Shown: positions 1-5,601, numbered from the stretch's first letter. The stretch: 5,745 bases of DNA from Anaerolineae bacterium (GCA_007118555.1 SKRJ01000224.1:1-5745), one strand, 5' to 3'. Numbers and translations: made by a program. The notes: generated from the letters alone by a model not told the origin.

Positions 1-1037
1 GAGCCGATGCAGAAACGTCCCTGCGGGTGGCAGCGGTCGATCAGTTGGCGTACGTGGGCACGCACCGCGTCGGGCGGTTGGCGGGTCAGGATGTCGACAT
101 CTACGCCGCCCAGCATCGCGATACGCTGGCCATAGCGCGCCTGCATCTCCCACACCGGCGCAATCGCGTCCTCAAAAGAGTGCTTGCCATCGATCCCCAC
201 GTCATCGATGAGATCATCCATGATCTCGACCAGGTTGCCGCACGAATGCAGCAGGTAGGGGAGGCCGTGGGCGTGCGCCAGAGCCGCGAACCGTCGATGC
301 CAGGGCAGCGTGTATTGGCGCAGGGCAGCGGGCGGTACCAGGGTGGCCGTGCGAAACCCCATATCGTCCCCGGGAAAGATGGCGACCACGCGATCCAGCT
401 CGACCAGATGCTCGTAAAAGCGCAGCATCAGCTCGCCCAGCCGGTCGGACACCGCCCGAACCAGATCGGGCTGATCATACAGGGCAAAGCACAGTCCTTC
501 GTACGAGAGGATCGCCGACAGGTGCTCATAGATGCCGCCGGCATGACACACCAAGAGCCCCATGCCCTCGGGCAGGTGATCGTTGAGGTAGGCATAGCGC
601 CGAAAGTTGTTCGGACCAATGTCCGGCCAGGGGTAGCGCTCCAAATCCTCGACATTGCGGATCACGCCCACGTTCAGGTCGCGCCACTCACGCCGCCCGC
701 TCTGCTGCGTGGGATCGTCGCCCACGAGAGAGCGCTCCACAAAGGGCAACGACTCCTCATAGCGCACAAAATCATAGCCCATCCCCTGCCAGAAAGCGAT
801 AAAGTTGTCCAGATAGGCTGCCTCGGCGGCGGGGTCATCGCGATCGAGCTCTACCCAGGTGCGCCCCAGCAGCTCGGTTACGATCGGCCGGCGCAGCTTT
901 TCATCGACGAGGTACTCGACCATGGGCGGGCGCTCTGGCTCGGCGCGCCCCATGATGGTGTCAATGAACCGGTCGACGTCGGGCCGGGCCTTGTGCAGGG
1001 GAACATGGGAAACCCGCCCCGGATCCAGCGTTTTCAC
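1..1037 (-). CDS. Uroporphyrinogen decarboxylase (URO-D) family protein, C-terminus cut by window edge
   Basis: My own translation of the reverse strand from GTG at 1037 gives 345 uninterrupted codons running off the left edge, so the C-terminus is missing, probably by only a few dozen residues. The sequence matches the URO-D/methylcobamide methyltransferase superfamily: an N-terminal RPDVDRFI...RAEPERPPMVE segment, HSCGN at residues 264-268, GIDGKHSFED at 281-290, GGVDVD at 310-315 and GRFCIG at 340-345. In MtaA/MtbA-type relatives the His and Cys of HxC bind zinc with a later Cys; H264 and C266 are present here, and the residue after G345 begins TC, so it is Ser. True HemE is unlikely. These paralogues are usually found with catabolic or methyl-transfer genes, and the substrate is unknown. 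The GTG start overlaps the SDR stop in GTGA, and GGAGGG lies 11 nt upstream. The conserved N-terminal segment lies before the next Met (codon 29), supporting GTG. Confidence 0.85.
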   Translation of the reverse strand, partial: MKTLDPGRVSHVPLHKARPDVDRFIDTIMGRAEPERPPMVEYLVDEKLRRPIVTELLGRTWVELDRDDPAAEAAYLDNFIAFWQGMGYDFVRYEESLPFVERSLVGDDPTQQSGRREWRDLNVGVIRNVEDLERYPWPDIGPNNFRRYAYLNDHLPEGMGLLVCHAGGIYEHLSAILSYEGLCFALYDQPDLVRAVSDRLGELMLRFYEHLVELDRVVAIFPGDDMGFRTATLVPPAALRQYTLPWHRRFAALAHAHGLPYLLHSCGNLVEIMDDLIDDVGIDGKHSFEDAIAPVWEMQARYGQRIAMLGGVDVDILTRQPPDAVRAHVRQLIDRCHPQGRFCIG

Positions 1038-1807
1038 CAACTCGTATACCCTCCATCCACAATCAGGAGTTGACCGGTGATCAGGTTGGCCGCGGGCGAC
1101 AGCAGGAACCGTACCGCGCCCAGCACGTCCGACGGCTCGCCAAAGCGGCCGGCCGGGATCCGCGGCAGGTTCTCGTTGACAAACACAGGATCCTCGAACA
1201 TGGCGGTGGTCAGCGGCGATGACACAAACGTGGGACCCACGGCGTTGACCGTGATGCCCAGGGGGGCCAGCTCCACGGCAAAGGCCTTGGCCATGTGGGC
1301 CACCCCCGCCTTGGTGATGGCATAGATCGAGCGCTCGGGCATGGCCACTATGGCCAGTTGCGAGGCGATATTGACGATCTTGCCGTGGCCCTGTGTCGCC
1401 ATCTGGCGCGCCGCGATCTGCGTGCAGAAAAAGAGCCCCTTGAGGTTCACATCCACCAGGCGATCCCACTCGCTCTCGGTGTACTCTAGGACCGGCTTGC
1501 GGATGTTGATGCCGGCGCAGTTGACCATCCAGTCCACCTTGCCAAAGGTGTCCACCGTCGCCTGTACCAGGGCCTCGATGGTGGCCACGTCGGTGACGTC
1601 CACATCGGCGACCAGGGTCTCGCGCCCCTGTTGGCGCACCAGTTCGGCCGTCTCATCGCCACTCGCATGCTGCGACGCCAGATCACCGATCACGATATCG
1701 GCGCCGGCCTCGGCCAACCCCGTGGCGAGCACGCGCCCTATGGCGCCCGCGCCACCGGTGACAATGCCAACCTGACCATCCAGACGGTAACTTACAGCCT
1801 CGGTCAT
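1034..1807 (-). CDS. SDR-family NAD(P)-dependent oxidoreductase (FabG/gluconate-dehydrogenase-like)
   Basis: A classical short-chain dehydrogenase/reductase of 257 residues, the family's normal length, probably cytosolic. Visible motifs are TGGAGAIG at 17-24 (dinucleotide loop), D42 at the end of the second strand (favours NAD over NADP), NCAG at 96-99 in the NNAG position, N121, and the catalytic S149, Y162 and K166 (YAITK). The C-terminal ITGQLLIVDGGYTSW resembles sugar-acid and polyol dehydrogenases such as gluconate 5-dehydrogenase or 2-deoxy-gluconate 3-dehydrogenase. It therefore probably oxidises or reduces a hydroxyl/keto group on a small, perhaps sugar-derived, substrate; the exact substrate is not readable. 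I chose ATG at 1807 over an in-frame GTG at 1816 because AAAGGTGG sits just upstream and overlaps that GTG. It is first in an operon with the URO-D gene, which overlaps it by 4 nt, implying translational coupling. Confidence 0.93.
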   Translation of the reverse strand: MTEAVSYRLDGQVGIVTGGAGAIGRVLATGLAEAGADIVIGDLASQHASGDETAELVRQQGRETLVADVDVTDVATIEALVQATVDTFGKVDWMVNCAGINIRKPVLEYTESEWDRLVDVNLKGLFFCTQIAARQMATQGHGKIVNIASQLAIVAMPERSIYAITKAGVAHMAKAFAVELAPLGITVNAVGPTFVSSPLTTAMFEDPVFVNENLPRIPAGRFGEPSDVLGAVRFLLSPAANLITGQLLIVDGGYTSW

Positions 1808-1811
1808 GGAG

Positions 1812-1820
1812 CCCACCTTT
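1812..1820 (-). promoter_or_regulatory. Shine-Dalgarno of the SDR gene, decides its start
   Basis: On the minus strand AAAGGTGGG lies a few bases before ATG at 1807. The in-frame GTG at 1816-1814 falls inside this sequence, so it is part of the ribosome binding site rather than the start codon. Confidence 0.7.
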
Positions 1821-1860
1821 CAGCGACTTTGTGCATCCTGCAAGCCATCGTTGCGCCCCG

Positions 1861-1889
1861 ATAATAGCCCATCGTGACCGGATTGTCTA
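1861..1889 (-). promoter_or_regulatory. Sigma70-type promoter for the SDR/URO-D operon
   Basis: Read on the minus strand: -35 TAGACA (1889-1884), a spacer of exactly 17 bp, and -10 TATTAT (1866-1861). Each hexamer is one base off consensus. Predicted transcription start is near 1854, giving a leader of about 47 nt before ATG 1807. Confidence 0.65.
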
Positions 1890-1894
1890 CCGGT
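1877..1894. promoter_or_regulatory. Operator-like inverted repeat over the SDR promoter -35
   Basis: ACCGG (1877-1881) and CCGGT (1890-1894) form an 18-bp dyad with an 8-bp centre. It covers the whole -35 box, where a bound repressor would block RNA polymerase. The arms are short, so it could be chance; no regulator gene for it is visible next door. Confidence 0.35.
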
Positions 1895-1943
1895 GCGGGG
1901 TGCCCATTCCTGTTCGTAGCGGGAGCACGCTTTGCCGTGTCGG

Positions 1944-1954
1944 TGTGCTATACT
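1944..1954 (+). promoter_or_regulatory. Candidate extended -10 promoter for the SnoaL-like gene
   Basis: TGC followed by TATACT (1949-1954) is an extended -10 element; TATACT is one base off TATAAT. No convincing -35 exists at 16-18 bp, which fits extended -10 promoters or activator dependence. The start of transcription would be near 1961, about 46 nt before ATG 2007. Confidence 0.45.
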
Positions 1955-1971
1955 GATTGCGAGCACAGTAT
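1944..1971. repeat. Two overlapping small dyads at the SnoaL-like promoter
   Basis: TGTGC (1944-1948) pairs with GCACA (1963-1967), and ATACTG (1950-1955) pairs with CAGTAT (1966-1971). They overlap each other and cover the -10 and expected transcription start, a typical operator position. The arms are only 5 and 6 bp, so the regulatory role is inferred. Confidence 0.3.
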
Positions 1972-1993
1972 CCATACCGCGACTGGTAGCTAT

Positions 1994-2001
1994 GAGGGAG
2001 G
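1994..2001 (+). promoter_or_regulatory. Shine-Dalgarno fixing the SnoaL-like gene start
   Basis: GAGGGAGG is followed by a 5-nt spacer and ATG at 2007. This favours the 159-residue form over a longer one starting at 1932. Confidence 0.75.
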
Positions 2002-2006
2002 TATCC

Positions 2007-2486
2007 ATGTCCATAGAAGAGAACAAGCAGATCGTCTACCGTCTCTTTGAGATCATCCGTTCCCATGACCTCTCATCGCTCGGGGACGTCATCGACGAGG
2101 ATGTGGTTTGGCAGAACCCCGAAACCGTCGAGATACAGGGCATTGAGGACTACCGGGCCGTACTTTCGGCGGCAGTCGTTACGTTTCCCGATCTTTCGCC
2201 CGAGATACAGATCATGATCGCCGAGGGCGACATGGTGTCCACGGTGCACCGTGTAACCGGAACCCATGCCGGAGACTATGACGGCATACCGCCGAGTCAA
2301 CGACGCTTTGATCTTACGGCCAGTGATCTGTTCACGTTGCGGGATGGCAGGATCATCGAACATCAGGAGTTCTACGATGTCTTGGACATACTGCGACAGA
2401 TCGGCGGGGCCTCCCAAGACCTACGCCCGGGCGGCGACGACTGGCCCAAAGGGGGCGCGGTGCTAAAGCCCGTGAAGAACGAGTAG
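2007..2486 (+). CDS. SnoaL-like / ester cyclase family protein (NTF2 fold)
   Basis: A 159-residue protein typical in size and pattern for the SnoaL-like polyketide/ester cyclase family, an NTF2-like cone-shaped barrel. Visible family landmarks are an N-terminal helix (ENKQIVYRLFEII), WQNP at 35-38, FPDLSPEI at 60-67, GDMVSTVHRVTGTHAGDYDGIPPS at about 74-97 and a C-terminal strand pair with RDGRIIEHQEFYDVLDILRQIG at 112-133. Many members have no known reaction; names such as cyclase are inherited from antibiotic pathways, and no polyketide genes are nearby. I chose ATG 2007 because GAGGGAGG (1994-2001) sits 5 nt before it and the family similarity begins at once. The in-frame upstream starts from 1932 overlap the promoter and encode an unrelated extension. 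It is transcribed away from the SDR operon and has no close downstream partner. Confidence 0.85.
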   Translation: MSIEENKQIVYRLFEIIRSHDLSSLGDVIDEDVVWQNPETVEIQGIEDYRAVLSAAVVTFPDLSPEIQIMIAEGDMVSTVHRVTGTHAGDYDGIPPSQRRFDLTASDLFTLRDGRIIEHQEFYDVLDILRQIGGASQDLRPGGDDWPKGGAVLKPVKNE

Positions 2487-2519
2487 CGTGTCGTGACGCG
2501 TGATACCAGGTCGATTGCC

Positions 2520-2546
2520 TCTGGGCGAAGACGAGCTTTGCCCAGA
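2520..2546 (+). terminator. Strong hairpin after the SnoaL-like gene, possible terminator without U-tract
   Basis: TCTGGGCGAAG (2520-2530) and CTTTGCCCAGA (2536-2546) pair over 11 bp with one G-U wobble and a 5-nt loop (ACGAG), 33 nt after the stop codon. It is the strongest stem in the gap, but no run of T follows on either strand, so it is not a classical intrinsic terminator. It may instead stabilise the mRNA 3' end. Confidence 0.4.
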
Positions 2547-2577
2547 CCAACGAATGCGAGCAAGGGTCTCGTGTTGG
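2547..2577. repeat. Second inverted repeat, abutting the first hairpin
   Basis: CCAAC (2547-2551) pairs with GTTGG (2573-2577), and inside it CGAG (2557-2560) pairs with CTCG (2568-2571) around a 7-nt loop, separated by an internal bulge. It begins on the base directly after the previous hairpin. Confidence 0.4.
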
Positions 2578-2584
2578 ACTGTAG

Positions 2585-2620
2585 GGTGCGAACTACGCAT
2601 ATATGCGTCTGTGTTCGCCC
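2585..2620. repeat. Palindrome with extended flanking arms
   Basis: The core ACGCATATATGCGT (2595-2608) is a perfect 14-bp palindrome. It is flanked by GCGAAC (2588-2593) and GTTCGC (2613-2618), which are also complementary, and by GG/CC further out. The asymmetry (1 nt on the left, 4 nt on the right) makes the whole imperfect. It could be a binding site for a dimeric regulator, or a folded RNA element. Confidence 0.5.
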
Positions 2621-2672
2621 ATAGACCCGTTGGTGCGTTCCGACGGCATACTGACTGGACTATTATGCGGAC

Positions 2673-2703
2673 CTGTCACCGCCCTGCGCATGACGCGTGA
2701 CAG
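2673..2703. repeat. 31-bp dyad just upstream of the DtxR gene -35
   Basis: CTGTCAC (2673-2679) and GTGACAG (2697-2703) are perfect 7-bp inverted arms separated by 17 bp. The right arm ends one base before the -35 hexamer of the metalloregulator's promoter. The arm centres are about 24 bp apart, near two helical turns, which would suit a regulator with two half-sites. Confidence 0.4.
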
Positions 2704-2704
2704 A

Positions 2705-2733
2705 TTGACGCCCTATTGCCACGCTGGTATTAT
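2705..2733 (+). promoter_or_regulatory. Sigma70-type promoter for the DtxR-ROK operon
   Basis: -35 TTGACG (2705-2710), a 17-bp spacer and -10 TATTAT (2728-2733), preceded by the TGG of an extended -10. Predicted start is near 2740, leaving a short leader of about 28 nt. A GTATAC palindrome (2735-2740) sits at the expected start point. Confidence 0.7.
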
Positions 2734-2767
2734 GGTATACGAGTTCGTTGCAAGCAGGAGTCGTGCC

Positions 2768-3439
2768 ATGCCAGAGGAGATCCGACCCTCACCGACGGTT
2801 GAGGACTATTTGGGCGTCATCTATACGTTGGCGCGTGACAATGAGCCCGTCATCGGTCGCAAACTCGCCGAATGGATGGAGGTCTCGCCGCCCACGGTGA
2901 CGGCCACGATCCAGCGCATGGTGCGAGACGGCTGGGTGACGATGGCCCCTGACAAGACCATCCATCTGACCGACGCAGGCCGCCGCGCCGCTGCGTCCGT
3001 CGTAAGGCGCCATATGCTGACCGAGCTGTTGCTCGCCCGCGTGCTCAATGTGCCCTGGTCGCGTGTGCACGAGGAGGCGGACCTGCTGGAGCACAATCTG
3101 TCGCCCGAGACGGCGGCCCGTGTGGCCGAACTGCTCGAGCACACGAACGTGTGCCCGCATGGGAACCCGCTCCCCGGGCAAGAGAGCAGCGTCAGCGATC
3201 TGCTTCCGCTCCTGGACGCCAGGTCCGGCCAGACCTATCGGCTGGCCCGGGTCCACGAAGAGATCGAGCGACATGGCGACCTGATGGACTATTTCGAGCA
3301 ACACGGCCTCGTGCCCGGCGTCCAGCTCGAGTTTGTGCAGGTGCTGCCCGCCAACGAGACGGTGACTCTGATTGTTGAGGGTAGGGAAGTGACGCTGGGG
3401 CTTGCGGTAGCGCGCTGCCTCTGGGTGCAAGAGACCTAG
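2768..3439 (+). CDS. DtxR/MntR-family metal-dependent transcriptional regulator with FeoA-type C-terminal domain
   Basis: A 223-residue cytosolic DNA-binding protein expected to sense Mn(II) or Fe(II) and control metal-homeostasis genes. Order of parts: winged helix-turn-helix at about 7-70 (VEDYLGVIYTL; recognition region SPPTVTATIQRM at 40-51), dimerisation/metal domain at about 71-137 (LTDAGRRAA, HEEADLLEHNLS, CPHGNPLPG) and an SH3-like FeoA domain at about 143-223. By my alignment to DtxR, the ligand positions are D13 (Met10 in DtxR, Asp8 in MntR), H82, E86, H101, D105 (Cys102 in DtxR, Glu99 in MntR), E108 and H109. Acidic residues at both diagnostic positions are more MntR-like than iron-type. 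ATG 2768 has AGGAG 7 nt upstream; longer in-frame starts (from 2603) would cross the promoter. No metal transporter is visible nearby; the next gene is a ROK kinase 33 bp on. Confidence 0.92.
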   Translation: MPEEIRPSPTVEDYLGVIYTLARDNEPVIGRKLAEWMEVSPPTVTATIQRMVRDGWVTMAPDKTIHLTDAGRRAAASVVRRHMLTELLLARVLNVPWSRVHEEADLLEHNLSPETAARVAELLEHTNVCPHGNPLPGQESSVSDLLPLLDARSGQTYRLARVHEEIERHGDLMDYFEQHGLVPGVQLEFVQVLPANETVTLIVEGREVTLGLAVARCLWVQET

Positions 3440-3460
3440 ACGCCGTGGCGTACGCGGCGA

Positions 3461-3467
3461 GAGGAGG
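3461..3467 (+). promoter_or_regulatory. Shine-Dalgarno supporting the GTG start of the ROK gene
   Basis: GAGGAGG followed by a 5-nt spacer and GTG at 3473. The protein reads straight into the family's N-terminal phosphate-binding motif from here, so this start is well supported. Confidence 0.8.
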
Positions 3468-3472
3468 CTCAA

Positions 3473-4474
3473 GTGGCAGAGAAAGATGAGCTGGCAGTCG
3501 GCGTGGATCTGGGGGGCACCAGCCTCTATGCGGCGGTCGTGAACACTGGCACGGGTCAGCTTCTGGGTGAGGCCAAGTGCAAGACCAAGCCCAAACGAGG
3601 CGCCGTGGGTGTGACCGAGCGGATCGTGACGACCATTGCGTCGGCCATGTCCGAGGCCGGCGTCAAGCGCGATGACGTTATTGGCGTGGGCATCGGTGTG
3701 CCCGGCCCCATTGACGCCCGGGCGGGCATCGTGATCCGGCTCACTAACATGGGGTCCACCTGGGATGGATTCCCCCTGGCGCAGACGCTTGCCAAGCTCA
3801 GCGGGCTCTCGGTGAGCATCGACAATGACGTCAATGTGGGCGCTGTGGGCGAGCATCGCTTTGGTGCGGGTCGCGGCGCCTCGGATATGGTGGCGCTCTT
3901 TGTCGGGACCGGCCTGGGGGGCGGCGTGATTCTCGGGAACAAGCTGCGCACGGGCTTTCGCGGTTCGGCCGGCGAGGTCGGGCATATGGTCGTGATGGCA
4001 GAGGGCGAATCGTGTGGGTGCGGAGAACAGGGTCATGCCGAGGCCTATGCCAGCCGCACGGCTATAGAGCGCAGCATTCGCAGGGCGATCCACGCCGGCG
4101 AGCAGAGCTCTCTGGCCGAGATCGTGCAAGAGGACAAGTCTGTACGCCTCACCGCTAAGTACATCCAGCGCGCCTATATGGAGGGCGATGATGTAACGGT
4201 GAGAGCGGTGCAATCGGCCCAGTACTATTTGGGCCTCTTGATCGCCGATTGTGTCAACCTCCTCGACCCCGAGGCGATCGTTGTGGGCGGCGGCGTGTTG
4301 GAGCGCATGGGAGACGCCTACCTGGAGCCCGTGCGCGGCGTCGCCAGGCAGCACTTTTTGAACAAGCACGCCATGGAGTCGGTGCGCATCGTCGCCGCCG
4401 AACTGGGCGATGCCTCGGGCGCTATTGGGGCGGCCGTGCAGGCCAGCCAGCGTCTGCAGCGCGCCGCCTTCTAG
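3473..4474 (+). CDS. ROK-family sugar kinase (glucokinase-like)
   Basis: A complete 333-residue ROK (repressor, ORF, kinase) protein without the N-terminal helix-turn-helix of ROK repressors, so a cytosolic ATP-dependent sugar kinase, likely for glucose or a related or N-acylated sugar. Motifs: ATP phosphate loop VGVDLGGTS at 9-17, GVGIGVPGPID at 71-81, catalytic D119 in DNDVN, the ROK signature from about 131 to 171 (GTGLGGG at 145-151), and adenosine-site VVGGGV at 270-275. Sugar-contact residues E168, H171 and E190 match those known in ROK glucokinases. The zinc motif normally reads CxCGxxGC; here it is CGCGEQGH, so C181, C183 and H171 remain but the third Cys is H188. It starts at GTG 33 bp after the DtxR gene with no terminator between, so cotranscription is likely. 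Its stop overlaps that of the convergent recombinase gene. Confidence 0.92.
   Translation: MAEKDELAVGVDLGGTSLYAAVVNTGTGQLLGEAKCKTKPKRGAVGVTERIVTTIASAMSEAGVKRDDVIGVGIGVPGPIDARAGIVIRLTNMGSTWDGFPLAQTLAKLSGLSVSIDNDVNVGAVGEHRFGAGRGASDMVALFVGTGLGGGVILGNKLRTGFRGSAGEVGHMVVMAEGESCGCGEQGHAEAYASRTAIERSIRRAIHAGEQSSLAEIVQEDKSVRLTAKYIQRAYMEGDDVTVRAVQSAQYYLGLLIADCVNLLDPEAIVVGGGVLERMGDAYLEPVRGVARQHFLNKHAMESVRIVAAELGDASGAIGAAVQASQRLQRAAF
4471..4474. other. CTAG shared by two convergent stop codons
   Basis: The ROK gene stops with TAG at 4472-4474 and the recombinase gene, on the other strand, with TAG at 4473-4471. The palindromic CTAG supplies both stops, so the genes overlap tail to tail and there is no intergenic terminator. 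Confidence 0.95.
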
Positions 4475-5601
4475 TCGAGCGGCTCGTCTGCCTCCTCTGT
4501 AGCCTCCTCGTCATCCAGCGCGTGCCGCCGATGGGCCTCGCTGGGCGGCAGCCCATAGGTGGCGATCATATCCCCAAGCATGTTCTCGTCCGTCTCCCAA
4601 GCATACACGATGCGGGTGGTGTCGGGGTGCTCGTGTCCCAGCAGGGCGGCAACCCATTCCAGCGGCATCCCTTCGTCCAACAGATCTTGGGCCCGCCGAT
4701 GCCGCAGAGAGTGCGGCGATGTATTACCATAGAGCCCCTCGGCCTTGGCCGCCTGCTTGACCAGCAGCCAGGCATGGCTGGGCGTAATCGCGGTTCCCTT
4801 GCCACGCCCATGCGAGACAAAGAGCGGCGCATAGATGGCATCCTTACGCTCCTTGACATAAGCACTGAGCAATCGGCGGGACTCGTCCGAGAGAAAGACG
4901 GTGCGCGGCCGGCCGTTCTTGGTCGCCGTGAGGCGCAAGCGGCTGGCCCTGCCATCCAGCACATCCTCCCGCGAGAGGGCCAACGCCTCGCTGATGCGCA
5001 TGCCTGTGTCATAGAGCAGCGACATCAGGGCGCGGTTGCGCAGCAGCGCCAGACGCCGGGCGCCTTTTTTCTGGGGCAGTGGCTTGCGCAGATAGTGGGT
5101 CAGGACGCGGGTCACCTGTGGGTCGGTGCGGCGCTGCTGATAGGACTGACGGCGCTGGCCACGGCCTTGATCGATGCGCCGACGCATGCGGTCATAGGTG
5201 ACGCCATCCGGGAGCAGGCCGTGCAGGTCGAGCCAGTTCATCAGGCGCCGGGCCGCCACCAGGTAGGTGCGTGAGGTGCGGGTGCTCTCGGAGGCAGCGG
5301 CCTGGGGCGTGGCCCGTGGGTCGGGGTAGGCCTCGCGGAGCCAGCGATCAAAGCGGTAGAGGGTCTGCTCGTCGATATAGTCCAGGGGGCAGGCCGAGAG
5401 ATCGTCGGCCGCCGCGTCGTCGCCACAATGGAGGTGCAGATGTCGGACCAGGGCGTTGAGGCCGTGACGATAGGTCTCTTTGCTCAGCGGGCTCAGATCC
5501 AGATCGTCCAGCATCCGCTCTGCCGCGGCGTTGACCGTCTTGATAGACCCAGGGTCGCTGATGGGGGAGTCTGGGGGCGTCGAGGGGAGATCGCTCATCA
5601 T
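4471..5601 (-). CDS. Tyrosine site-specific recombinase (XerC/XerD/phage integrase type)
   Basis: A complete 376-residue tyrosine recombinase that would cut, exchange and rejoin DNA strands through a 3'-phosphotyrosine. Layout: proline-rich N-terminus (1-20), SAM-like core-binding domain at about 20-130, a basic linker (RMRRRIDQGRGQRRQ, 138-152), catalytic domain at about 160-345, then an acidic tail (DDEEATEEADE). All six catalytic residues are visible: R202 (TGMRISEAL), K228 (TATKNG), H297 and R300 (HSLR), H323 (LLGHEHPDTT) and nucleophile Y333. It is longer than XerC/XerD (about 300 residues) and nearer XerS, XerH or Cre in size. ATG 5601 (with another at 5598) has AAAGGA 7 nt upstream. 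It probably acts on the 13-8-13 inverted repeat just upstream of its gene, which also carries its promoter -10. No excisionase, phage or transposon genes are visible. Confidence 0.93.
   Translation of the reverse strand: MMSDLPSTPPDSPISDPGSIKTVNAAAERMLDDLDLSPLSKETYRHGLNALVRHLHLHCGDDAAADDLSACPLDYIDEQTLYRFDRWLREAYPDPRATPQAAASESTRTSRTYLVAARRLMNWLDLHGLLPDGVTYDRMRRRIDQGRGQRRQSYQQRRTDPQVTRVLTHYLRKPLPQKKGARRLALLRNRALMSLLYDTGMRISEALALSREDVLDGRASRLRLTATKNGRPRTVFLSDESRRLLSAYVKERKDAIYAPLFVSHGRGKGTAITPSHAWLLVKQAAKAEGLYGNTSPHSLRHRRAQDLLDEGMPLEWVAALLGHEHPDTTRIVYAWETDENMLGDMIATYGLPPSEAHRRHALDDEEATEEADEPLD

Noticed and set aside
27..1073. Long plus-strand open frame of 348 codons
   Set aside because: It is antisense to the URO-D-family gene, which has clear family motifs across the same bases, and its own translation shows no recognisable domain.
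1932..2006. N-terminal extension of the SnoaL-like protein
   Set aside because: It overlaps the predicted promoter and lacks a good ribosome site, while ATG 2007 has an excellent one.
2603..2767. N-terminal extension of the DtxR-family protein
   Set aside because: It would begin inside the 14-bp palindrome and cross the promoter; family similarity starts only after ATG 2768.
2789..4369. Minus-strand open frame of 526 codons
   Set aside because: It lies opposite both the DtxR and ROK genes and spans their gap; the translation is His/Arg/Ala-rich with no domain, as expected from the antisense of GC-rich genes.
4249..5274. Plus-strand open frame of 341 codons
   Set aside because: It is antisense to the recombinase catalytic domain and to the end of the ROK gene, with no recognisable motif.
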